A stretch of DNA of 44,119 bases, taken from an uncultured Chloroflexota bacterium. Lineage in GTDB: Bacteria > Chloroflexota > Dehalococcoidia > CAUJGQ01. Each line of letters begins with the position of its first letter. The first letter of the stretch is position 1. Below are positions 8,344 to 14,943 of the stretch, in pieces. The notes beneath the pieces are model-generated. The model had not been told where the DNA came from. It worked only from the letters and a program-made list of their open reading frames with translations, and ran no database searches. The stretch lies in the NCBI GenBank assembly GCA_937879875.1, contig CALFMN010000133.1, forward strand, positions 1-44,119, read 5' to 3'. A program made the translations under genes and the position numbers.

Positions 8344-9099
8344 TCAGCCGTCACCTACCCCTGCCTCGCCTTGCGGCTCGGCTGTCCCCTTCCTACGAGG
8401 AAGGGGTTTCCTTGAGGACGACCGAGAGCCCTCGGACGAACCCTTCCCCCGTGAGGAAGGGACAGCTTTCGCTTCAGCGAAAGCAGGGATAGGCGCGTCC
8501 TGCTCCTCGCGCAGCGACGGGTCGGCGGGGTCGCGGTAAATCACGCTGGCGAAGGCCCACATCGGCGCTGCGGGATCTTCTTGCGGCGCCACGGCGTCGT
8601 TGTCCGGGTCGGCGGCGCGCGGGCCGCCCCAGAACTCGGCGATCAGCGCCAGCAGGCGGCGATGGAACTCCTCGATGCGCTCGCGCGGCAGGCGGGCGTG
8701 GCGGCCTTCCCAGTTCGGCCGCTCGCCTGGCTCCAGAAAGAGCGCCGCGCTGGCCGCAACCTCCTGGCTGAGCGCCTCGAACTCGCCGGCCGTGACGGCG
8801 GGCAGCAGGTCCGGCCCGGCGCGTACGCCGAACCAGCGCGCTACTCCACGATAATATTTCTCGACGTTGCCGCCCTTGATGCGCTGGTCCACCAGCACGA
8901 TCAGCCCCGCGTCCAGCAGATAACGCACGTGATGCAGCACCTTGGCGTGCGGCTCGCCCAGCGCCTTTGCCACCTGCTGGTTGGTCGCCTCGCGCTCGCA
9001 CAAAATGCTAAGCACGCGGTTGCGCAGCGGGTCGGCCAGCGCCTTGAGCTGCTCAGGCGTATTGATGATCTGGAACAACACCGGCTGGAAGTCGGACAC
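8344..9099 (-). CDS. ArsR-type winged-helix regulator with repeat-encoded C-terminal tail
   Basis: A helix-turn-helix protein of about 251 aa. The N-terminal 90 residues form a winged helix: LKALADPLRNRVLSILCERE, then TNQQVAKALGEPHAKVLHHV and the wing LLDAGLIVLVDQRIKGGNVE. The middle (YYRGVARWFGVRAGPDLLPA and later FHRRLLALIAEFW) resembles the helical effector/dimer part of larger ArsR-like regulators. The start is GTG 9099, with GGTGG about 10 nt upstream; the frame is open further but lacks family resemblance. The last 40-50 residues (from PIPAFAEAKAVPSS) are encoded entirely by a family B palindromic repeat, so the original stop was probably upstream and this tail is likely disordered. It probably regulates itself and the adjacent phosphotransferase; the ligand is unknown. 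Confidence 0.78.
   Translation of the reverse strand: MSDFQPVLFQIINTPEQLKALADPLRNRVLSILCEREATNQQVAKALGEPHAKVLHHVRYLLDAGLIVLVDQRIKGGNVEKYYRGVARWFGVRAGPDLLPAVTAGEFEALSQEVAASAALFLEPGERPNWEGRHARLPRERIEEFHRRLLALIAEFWGGPRAADPDNDAVAPQEDPAAPMWAFASVIYRDPADPSLREEQDAPIPAFAEAKAVPSSRGKGSSEGSRSSSRKPLPRRKGTAEPQGEAGVGDG
8384..8493. repeat. Palindromic repeat family B, copy 1 (3' end of the ArsR-like gene)
   Basis: Three hairpins in a row: CCCCTTCCT/AGGAAGGGG (8386-8406), CCCTTCC/GGAAGGG (8441-8461) and GCTTTCGCT/AGCGAAAGC (8465-8484), ending AGGGATAGG. The order, the ACCCTTCC...GGAAGGGACAG core and the AGGGATAGG end recur at 16.6-16.7 kb. Confidence 0.8.
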
Positions 9100-9179
9100 G
9101 GTTTTCCCACCAGGCGCAGATTGCCCCGCGGCGCCTGCGTTATCATCCCACGTCGGCCGCTCCCGGCCCCGAACCGCGC

Positions 9180-10334
9180 TCAGATCGCGCTCATATGCCG
9201 GTTGTTGTGCCCGCGCTCGGCGTGGCGGCGCTCGGCGATCTCCACGCAGTGCGTGACCACGCTGGCCGGGTCCAGCCCCGACAGCCGCCACAGCTCCAGC
9301 GAGAGGGCGCCGGGGATCGTATTGATCTCGTTGAGGATGATGTTCTCGTCGCGGTCGATCAGGAAATCGACCCGCGCGGCGCCGGCACAGCCGAGCGTGA
9401 TGAAGGCGCGCTTCGCCTGCGTGCGGATCTCTTCAGCCAGTGCGTCGGGAATCTCGGCCGGGACTTTGCGCCCGGCGCCGGCCACCGAGCCGAACAGCTT
9501 GGCACCGCCGGAGAGATACTTCTTGCCGTAGTCCTGCCACTCGCCGCGCGGCGGCTGCTCGCACAGCGAGGACTGCACCTGCTCGCCGTAGCCCAGCACG
9601 GCGACGTTGATCTCGGTCGGCTCTTCGACCGCTTCTTCGACGATGATGCGCTCGTCCACCTCGGCGGCCACGCCCATCGCCAGAAAGAGCTGGTCCTCGT
9701 CCGGCGCCGGATTGACGCCTTTGCTTGAGCCGAGGCCATTCGGCTTGACGAACAGCGGATAGCACAACTCCGCCTCGATCCGCGCAATGACGGATGGCGA
9801 GTCCTCTTCCCACTGCTCGCGCGTGACCGTGATCGCGCGCTGCTGGCGGAAGCCGGCGCCGGCGAAGATACGCTTCATCAGCGTCTTATCCATGCCGGCG
9901 GCGGAGGCGGCGACGTCGGCGCCGGTGTAGGGCACGCCGGCCAACTCGAACAGCCCTTGCAGCGTGCCGTCCTCGCCGTTCGTGCCGTGCGTGGCGAGAA
10001 AGGCGACGTCGAACGGCGTTTCGGCGTGGCGGCTGCCCGGCGCCGTGAGCAGGCGCGGACCGCCGACCAGCGGCCGCGGCAGCAGCGTCACCTCCATCGC
10101 CTGGCCGGCGAAGGCCCGCGCCCAGCGATCGACATTGGTGAACAGCTCGTGGCCGTAGCTCTGCGTCTCCAGAAAGTCGCGGCCGAGCCACCAGGCGCCA
10201 TCCTGGGCGATGTAGAGCGGCAGCGCCTCGTAGCCCGCGGCGCGCAGCGCCTCCCAGACCGTGCGCGCCGTTACCACAGAGACGCCGTGCTCAACGGAGC
10301 GGCTGCCGAAGACGAGGGCGACACGACGGGCCAT
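9180..10334 (-). CDS. ddl: D-alanine--D-alanine ligase-like ATP-grasp enzyme (divergent)
   Basis: Joins two D-alanines with ATP for peptidoglycan precursors in the cytoplasm. 384 aa with all ATP-grasp landmarks: VFGSRSVEHGVSVVTA near the N-terminus, HGTNGEDGTLQGLFELAGVP, MDKTLMKRIFAGAG, FVKPNGLGSSKGV and NEINTIPGALSLELW. Several positions differ from textbook Ddl: FGSRS for the usual GGxSxE start, and ALSLELW after NEINTIPG. It belongs to the longer, divergent Ddl-like branch, and use of another C-terminal substrate cannot be excluded. It starts at ATG 10334 with an extended -10 about 32 bp upstream. It stands alone between the ArsR-like gene (same strand, 80 bp downstream) and a divergent small gene. 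Confidence 0.85.
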   Translation of the reverse strand: MARRVALVFGSRSVEHGVSVVTARTVWEALRAAGYEALPLYIAQDGAWWLGRDFLETQSYGHELFTNVDRWARAFAGQAMEVTLLPRPLVGGPRLLTAPGSRHAETPFDVAFLATHGTNGEDGTLQGLFELAGVPYTGADVAASAAGMDKTLMKRIFAGAGFRQQRAITVTREQWEEDSPSVIARIEAELCYPLFVKPNGLGSSKGVNPAPDEDQLFLAMGVAAEVDERIIVEEAVEEPTEINVAVLGYGEQVQSSLCEQPPRGEWQDYGKKYLSGGAKLFGSVAGAGRKVPAEIPDALAEEIRTQAKRAFITLGCAGAARVDFLIDRDENIILNEINTIPGALSLELWRLSGLDPASVVTHCVEIAERRHAERGHNNRHMSAI

Positions 10335-10365
10335 GCAGGCGCTCCCGCTGAAGGACTACGTTAAC

Positions 10366-10374
10366 CATATAACA
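10366..10374 (-). promoter_or_regulatory. Extended -10 promoter element for ddl
   Basis: On the minus strand TGT-TATATG, an extended -10 of the TGnTAnnnT type, placing transcription start near 10359 and leaving a leader of about 25 nt. No convincing -35 is visible, which is usual for extended -10 promoters. Confidence 0.45.
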
Positions 10375-10529
10375 GCAGGAACGTACAGGCGACTCCGCCG
10401 GCTGACCGCGGGCCCGCCCTGCTGACGGCGCGCATGACTCGACAGAACCGTGTAACTAAACGGCAACGGCGCCGTTTCGGAGAACGGGCGCGGGGCGATC
10501 GTCGGAGCGGTCGCCGTGGAGTGCGAGCG

Positions 10530-10787
10530 ATGGCGGGACAGCGCTGGCGCTACTCCGCGCTTTTGGACTACCTCGAAGCCCTGCCGCCGCGACAGGCAGG
10601 CGTGCTCCTGAGCTTCGCCGAGATCGAGGCGCTGATCGGCGGGCCGCTGCCCCGGACGGCGACCGCGGCGGACTTCTGGACCAGCTCGCATACCGCCCAG
10701 CTGAACTGGCGCCGCTCCGGCTTCACTGCCCGCCTGCAGTGGCCGGGTCCATCGGTGGTGTTCACCCGGCTGGCCTCCGGCCGCTGA
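10530..10787 (+). CDS. Small DUF7662-like protein
   Basis: 85 aa from ATG 10530 (MAGQRWRYSALLDYLEALPP). It has the pattern of a small domain seen in many bacterial proteins: a Tyr/Leu-rich helix, LSFAEIEALIGGPLPRTA, a Trp (DFW), then a short beta hairpin (TAQLNWRRSGFTARLQW). Homologues usually read SFxEIExxxGxPLPxSA, WW and WxxAGWxV. Function is unknown and no catalytic residues are suggested. Earlier in-frame starts (from 10434) would add an Arg-rich stretch without family resemblance. It is divergent from ddl, and a strong hairpin lies about 100 bp after the stop. Confidence 0.65.
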   Translation: MAGQRWRYSALLDYLEALPPRQAGVLLSFAEIEALIGGPLPRTATAADFWTSSHTAQLNWRRSGFTARLQWPGPSVVFTRLASGR

Positions 10788-10883
10788 GCGCGGCGCCCGC
10801 CGGCCGGAAGCGCGGCAGGCCAGGGTGCGGGATGAATCGGTGTACCACCATTCGCCCTACCAGGCGCAGCGCGGAGATACGGA

Positions 10884-10924
10884 CAGAGCAGCGAGCCGCC
10901 TTCGATGGGCGACTCGCTGCTCTG
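10884..10924. terminator. Strong hairpin between convergent small gene and cpaB
   Basis: CAGAGCAGCGAG (10884-10895) pairs perfectly with CTCGCTGCTCTG (10913-10924), and inner CGCC/GGCG adds four pairs. It lies in the 208-bp gap between convergent genes; no T-tract is visible on either strand. The rest of that gap holds no recognisable gene. Confidence 0.55.
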
Positions 10925-10995
10925 CCGAGGGCGCGGGCGGCGAAGGCCGGGAGGTCGTTGCTCTGCCCGGCGGCCCTCGTGCCTCTGCCCGTGCG

Positions 10996-11907
10996 CTACT
11001 GCGCCGGCGCTGGCGATGCGGCCGGCTGGGGCGCGGCGGCCGGCTGCGGCGATGCGGCCGGCTGCGGCAGCGGCACGCCGCAGGCCAGGCCCAGCGCCTG
11101 AATCAGCGATTGGCCCGAGTTCTCGATGCAGTTGATCGACTGCCCGTCCGACTCGTCGAAGCGGTGCGCCGAGAGACGCAGCGTGCCGATCGTATCGGCC
11201 AGTGCGAGACGCTCCGCGTCCTGCGGCGAAACGGCCAGCGTGACCGTCTTGGCATCCGCCTGCCCCTTGCTCGCCGCGACCTTGCCGCTCGACGGCTGTG
11301 TGGCGCCGTTCTCGCTTGACTGGGCGATCGCCAGCACGGTGGCGCTCTGCAAAATCGTGGCCGCGATCATGTGCGTGGGCTTACTTGCATCGGATTTTCC
11401 AAGCGGCGCTCCGGCGGCGCCGTTATCGTTGACCTGGAAGACGCCGATCACGTCCACCTGATCGCCCGGCTGCACCAGGCCGCCAACGTCCGCGACTTCC
11501 GTAACCTGGATCGACGCGGCCCGCAGGCCCGGCGGCACAGTGCCGGTGAAGCCGAGTTCCTTCGGATCGGTGGCGACGCGCGCCGTCAGCACCTGCTCGC
11601 CCGCGCCGATCGCCGCCTTCGTCGCCTTGCCCACCAGCGGCTTCGTATCGGTATAGGCCGTGGCCAGGCGGAGGCTTGACGGCACCTGCTTCAGCGTGAC
11701 CATGCCGTCGGTCACAACCGTGCGGGCGGGGATATCCTGTCGCGCGACGACGACGGGAACCAGGGCGCCCGAACCGGTACTCGAGCCGCTGCTGCTCAGC
11801 AGCCGCCAAACGAGGAAAGCGCTGAGCAGGCCGAAGACCAGCGAGATCAGGAGAACACGCCGGCTGCCCGATGACTTTGTGCGCTGTGTGGGCCAGGTGG
11901 TCGCCAT
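10996..11907 (-). CDS. cpaB: Flp/Tad pilus assembly protein CpaB (RcpC)
   Basis: A periplasm-facing Tad pilus assembly factor. 303 aa from ATG 11907 (GGGAGAG about 6 nt upstream). A basic N-terminus is followed by one membrane helix (RRVLLISLVFGLLSAFLVW). A SAF domain follows (VPVVVARQDIPARTVVTDGM, later GEQVLTARVATDP) and then the RcpC/CpaB domain (QPGDQVDVIGVFQVND, TVTLAVSPQDAERLALAD). The C-terminus is a Pro/Ala/Gln repeat tail. It is the last gene of a minus-strand set with tadG- and tadE-like genes; the Tad ATPase, platform and pilin genes are not in the window. Confidence 0.9.
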   Translation of the reverse strand: MATTWPTQRTKSSGSRRVLLISLVFGLLSAFLVWRLLSSSGSSTGSGALVPVVVARQDIPARTVVTDGMVTLKQVPSSLRLATAYTDTKPLVGKATKAAIGAGEQVLTARVATDPKELGFTGTVPPGLRAASIQVTEVADVGGLVQPGDQVDVIGVFQVNDNGAAGAPLGKSDASKPTHMIAATILQSATVLAIAQSSENGATQPSSGKVAASKGQADAKTVTLAVSPQDAERLALADTIGTLRLSAHRFDESDGQSINCIENSGQSLIQALGLACGVPLPQPAASPQPAAAPQPAASPAPAQ

Positions 11908-11957
11908 GGAGTCTCTCCCTCTTGTGCTGAGTGTTGGCCGCCGCCGCACCCGCGCGG

Positions 11958-12425
11958 CTATTCGATGCGCATATGCGCCGTGGACGTGATCGTCAACGCA
12001 CTGCCCCAGTTCGGCCCGCCGGGCAAAAGCTGGATCAGCGAGTTCACCGGCGTGGCAAAGGGCAGCGAGTACGCGACCTGCATCGACACATCGGAGCCGC
12101 TGATGCCGCCCACGTTGCTGGCGGTAGCCGTCGGCGTCACGCCGAAACACGACCCGGCCGACGAGATCGCCCGATTCTGCGAGGTAGATTGGTCGGCGCC
12201 GCCGATCGCCAGGCGGGCGCCTTCGCGGGCGCCGTTCGTGGCCGACACCCAGCAGGTATAAGCGCGGCCGAAGTCCACGACGCCGAACAGCAGTACCATC
12301 GTGATGGTGGCGATCAACGTGAACTCCACGAACGCCTGCCCACGCTCCGCGCAGAGGCGCCGTGCCGCTGCGCGCAGCCCGCGCCTCGCGGAGCGCTTCG
12401 GTCCGCCGGTACGATTCACCATCAT
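11958..12425 (-). CDS. TadE-like pseudopilin protein (first copy)
   Basis: 155 aa. A short basic leader ends in GQAFVEFTLIATITMVLLFGVVDFGRAY, the TadE pattern: a G(Q)A-xVEF prepilin-type segment, a hydrophobic helix and the conserved FGRAY. Then ATNGAREGARLAIGG, the usual NAAREGAR motif. The remainder is a small extracytoplasmic domain with one conserved-looking Cys. Predicted minor pilin-like protein of a Tad/Flp system. It lies 51 bp before cpaB and 8 bp after its paralog. ATG 12425 and the adjacent ATG are both possible starts. Confidence 0.85.
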   Translation of the reverse strand: MMVNRTGGPKRSARRGLRAAARRLCAERGQAFVEFTLIATITMVLLFGVVDFGRAYTCWVSATNGAREGARLAIGGADQSTSQNRAISSAGSCFGVTPTATASNVGGISGSDVSMQVAYSLPFATPVNSLIQLLPGGPNWGSALTITSTAHMRIE

Positions 12426-12432
12426 CTCCCCG

Positions 12433-12885
12433 TCACTCCATGTGCATCGTGGACGTGGATGTAATCGGGAAGGGGCCGGTCGAGAAGCCGCCGCCGGTCA
12501 TCAGGTGCACCAGTGCACTCACCGGTGTGATGAAGGAAAGCGAGTACGAGGTATTCACCTGGATCTGCGAATCGAGACCCGGCGAGGTCAGATAGCTCAC
12601 GTTCACGGTCAGATTGGAGCCGCCGAAGGGGCCGGCGGTGTTCTGCGCCTGGGTAGTGATCGCCGAGGTCGTCGCGCCGGTGACGCCCAGCCGGGCGCCC
12701 TCCCGCGCGGCGTTGGTGACCTCGACGTAGCAGATATAGGCTCTGCCGAAGTCGATGATGCCGAAGATCAGCACCAGCATAAAGGTAAGGACCAGCGAGA
12801 ACTCGACCATCGCCTGGCCGCACTCCCGCAGAGCGCCAGCAGGGCGGCCGCGGCGCCGGGTCCAGCGGGCGATATGCGGGAACAT
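12433..12885 (-). CDS. TadE-like pseudopilin protein (second copy)
   Basis: About 150 aa and clearly paralogous to the next gene: GQAMVEFSLVLTFMLVLIFGIIDFGRAY, VTNAAREGARLGVTGA, and a shared C-terminal pattern (SLSFITPVSALVHLMTGG versus SLPFATPVNSLIQLLPGG). I chose ATG 12885 because AAGGAT lies about 9 nt upstream; ATG 12894 and an extended start at 12990 are open but less supported. Both copies end in an almost identical HMRIE/HMHME tail, so this is a recent tandem duplication. Probably envelope-anchored minor pilins. Confidence 0.83.
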   Translation of the reverse strand: MFPHIARWTRRRGRPAGALRECGQAMVEFSLVLTFMLVLIFGIIDFGRAYICYVEVTNAAREGARLGVTGATTSAITTQAQNTAGPFGGSNLTVNVSYLTSPGLDSQIQVNTSYSLSFITPVSALVHLMTGGGFSTGPFPITSTSTMHME

Positions 12886-12997
12886 TGATCCCATCCTTGC
12901 ACTGCGAGCCGCCCGGCTTTCGGGGGCTCCTGATAAGCATCGGCCGGAAGGGCCGATCGCTTGAGGCAGCGGCGGCCGCTCGCCACGCACGTCTCGG

Positions 12998-14026
12998 CTA
13001 CTGCACGAGCCGCGGAATACAGACGCCGAAGCCCGTGCCGCACTGGGCGTAGGTCGGCGGCGTCGGATCGCTCGATTGGAAGGTGCCCTCCGTGCTCGTG
13101 AACTTGACGATCTTGCCGGTAAAGTCGTTCGGACAGCCGTTTGGCAACCCCGTCGTATCGACGCTGATATCCAGCGTGACGAAGCCGATCACGTGCAACA
13201 CCTGGTTATTGCCGTTGCCGGTGGATGAATCGGTGATGGGCAAGATGATGTACGGTTCCGAGCTGTTCTGAACCGCCTGCAGCTCCGAGACGGGCTCCTG
13301 GCCGCAGCGGTTGCCGCCCTTGGTCTGATTGCTGCCGATCACGACCGAATAGTCGCAGCCTGGCGGGATGAGGCAGAGAAATCCCTTGAAGTCGTTAGCA
13401 TTGGTATTCCAGTTGGGGTTGGTACGGTATTGATAGACGTTATCCGCGATCCAGGAGGTGGAACGATAGGTGACAATATCGCCGATTTGGTGTGGCAAGT
13501 TGGTATTGACGTCGTCGTTCCAAACAGCGTACGGGAAGAAGCTGGCGCTGCAGCTATTGCCCGCACCACCGCAGTAGATGAACTCGCTGGCGCCGCCGAT
13601 CACGACCTTGGCCGTGGCCGTGACGTTCGCACTCGACAGCCCCAGAACCTTCGCCAGCGAGAAGGGCACATTGCGCTGCAGTGAGACGGTGATCGTGTCA
13701 TTGGCAAAGTTCGTCGTGCTGACAGCATTCGTCAGTACGGTGTCGCCGGCGTTGCCGAAGTTGTCCTTCGTCAGCCACTGCGTGGCGTCGGTCGTGGCCT
13801 GGGCGTTGCTGACCGGCAGGTCGTAGGCGCCGGCAAAGGCGGCCGCGTCGGCGGCGTTCTGCAACTGGCGGCGGTTCTCCACTGTGTTGCTGCCGTCCAG
13901 CGTCAGGCCGGCCATACCCACGAGCGCCACTAACGCCAGTGCCCAGACCACGAGCGACTGACCACGCTCGCCGTCGCGTCGACCCTTGCGAGCGATCCGT
14001 CGGAGCCAGCGGAAGGGAGACATCAT
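12998..14026 (-). CDS. TadG-like Flp pilus-associated surface protein
   Basis: About 342 aa. An Arg-rich start leads to GERGQSLVVWALALVALVGMAGLTLDG, a TadG-type N-terminal segment with one membrane helix, then NRRQLQNAADAAAFAGAYDL, the standard TadG motif. The C-terminal 250 residues are an extracytoplasmic, Asn/Thr-rich domain with several Cys residues (YCGGAGNSC, LIPPGC, GCPNDF, QCGTGFGVC) that could form disulfides. ATG 14026/14023 are chosen over 14053 because CGAGG precedes them. First gene of the tadG-tadE-tadE-cpaB set. Cysteine-rich surface domains are common in TadG-like proteins of Chloroflexota. Confidence 0.8.
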   Translation of the reverse strand: MMSPFRWLRRIARKGRRDGERGQSLVVWALALVALVGMAGLTLDGSNTVENRRQLQNAADAAAFAGAYDLPVSNAQATTDATQWLTKDNFGNAGDTVLTNAVSTTNFANDTITVSLQRNVPFSLAKVLGLSSANVTATAKVVIGGASEFIYCGGAGNSCSASFFPYAVWNDDVNTNLPHQIGDIVTYRSTSWIADNVYQYRTNPNWNTNANDFKGFLCLIPPGCDYSVVIGSNQTKGGNRCGQEPVSELQAVQNSSEPYIILPITDSSTGNGNNQVLHVIGFVTLDISVDTTGLPNGCPNDFTGKIVKFTSTEGTFQSSDPTPPTYAQCGTGFGVCIPRLVQ

Positions 14027-14053
14027 CGCCTCGTCGGCCGGAGAAGCCCGCAA

Positions 14054-14441
14054 GCCGGTCAGAGCCAGCGCGGTACGGCCGTTACTCTAAGAATCGTGCG
14101 GGGCAGCCCGCTGTTACGCCGCTGCACGGCCATGCGCGGCGGTTGTATCCAATTCGTTCCTCATCGATCATCGCCCGTAAGCTGGTGTGATTTGAGATGT
14201 ACCGCGCGGAAACGGGAGAATCTTTGTGTTGGCATCCCGCACATGCGGTGCTCCGGGCGCGGTTGCACTTGCACAACAGCGGGCGCCGTGCAGTTCGTAG
14301 CAGCCGTTCCCGAACCGTATCCGTTTTCCAGCGATCCACCGCAACGTTGCATCGATGCTGATGTTGTAAGGAACGAGGATCCGGCGCTGCCGCATGTCGC
14401 GGCGCCGCGCCACGCGAATTCATAAGGAACGAGGTAGACAC
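14054..14441. other. 388-bp divergent spacer with a 12-bp direct repeat
   Basis: It separates divergent tadG-like and secreted-protein genes. TAAGGAACGAGG occurs twice (14367-14378 and 14423-14434); the second copy contains the likely SD of the plus-strand gene. Small frames here (for example minus 14168-14413) have no family resemblance. Promoters for both directions must lie here, but no convincing -35/-10 pair was found. Confidence 0.4.
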
Positions 14442-14846
14442 ATGGCTCGCTTCTCCCGCCTCCTGCCGCTGGCGATCGCTCCCCTGCTTGTGCTCGGCGC
14501 ACTGCCGGCCGTGACGCACACCGCGCCGGCCGCGGTTCACGCTCAGGTCATCGGCGGGCTGAGTTTCTCTCCGGTCTATGGCCAGGCCAGCACGCAACGG
14601 CTGGTCGAGTTCAGCGGCTTCCAGTCCGACGAAGCGGTGGACCTGGCCTTCACCGACCCCAGCGGTAACCCGGTTACCGTCTCCGGCTACCCGACCTGGC
14701 TCGCCTCCGCGCAGGACGACGGCACCGGCGCCTTCTTCTTCCGCCCCAGCGACTGGCTGGATAGCCTGAGTTCTGGCCTGTGGACGGTGAAGATCACGGG
14801 TGAGACGAGCGGCGCTTCGGTCACGTCGGCCTTCTGGATCAACTAA
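14442..14846 (+). CDS. Small secreted beta-rich protein of unknown function
   Basis: 134 aa from ATG 14442, with GAGG 8 nt upstream. A Sec-type signal peptide (about 1-34: SRLLPLAIAPLLVLGALPAV, then AAVHA as a probable cleavage site) is followed by a single domain of about 100 residues. It contains LVEFSGFQSDEAVDLAFTDP and GLWTVKITGETSGASVTSAF, an immunoglobulin-like or IPT/TIG-like pattern for extracellular binding or spacing. No catalytic motif is seen. It is monocistronic: a hairpin follows and the next gene has its own promoter. The specific function is unknown. Confidence 0.7.
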   Translation: MARFSRLLPLAIAPLLVLGALPAVTHTAPAAVHAQVIGGLSFSPVYGQASTQRLVEFSGFQSDEAVDLAFTDPSGNPVTVSGYPTWLASAQDDGTGAFFFRPSDWLDSLSSGLWTVKITGETSGASVTSAFWIN

Positions 14847-14884
14847 AACTAAGGCCGGCGTCGCTCCCCCCGGTCGCCGGGCGT

Positions 14885-14915
14885 TGCTCCGTGCCTCCTC
14901 GAGGAACACGGAGCA
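14885..14915 (+). terminator. Hairpin after the secreted-protein gene
   Basis: TGCTCCGTG (14885-14893) pairs perfectly with CACGGAGCA (14907-14915), and the loop holds a further TCCTCGAGGA palindrome. It lies 38 bp after the stop and just before the ppx promoter. Confidence 0.5.
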
Positions 14916-14928
14916 GGCGCGCGCCCGA

Positions 14929-14937
14929 TGCTACACT
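14929..14937 (+). promoter_or_regulatory. Extended -10 promoter, probably leaderless, for the Ppx/GppA gene
   Basis: TGC-TACACT is an extended -10. Transcription starting about 7 nt after it would begin at or next to GTG 14944, and no SD is seen before that GTG, so a leaderless mRNA is likely. The same TGCTAYACT form occurs at 30.89 and 37.31 kb. Confidence 0.5.
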
Positions 14938-14943
14938 GGCGGC

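Noticed and set aside
5884..8415. 843-codon open frame on the plus strand
   Set aside because: Antisense to motA, flbD and the phosphotransferase gene; no family resemblance.
14168..14413. Minus-strand 81-codon frame in the tadG spacer
   Set aside because: No SD, no homology signs, and it covers the 12-bp direct repeat that belongs to the other strand's leader.
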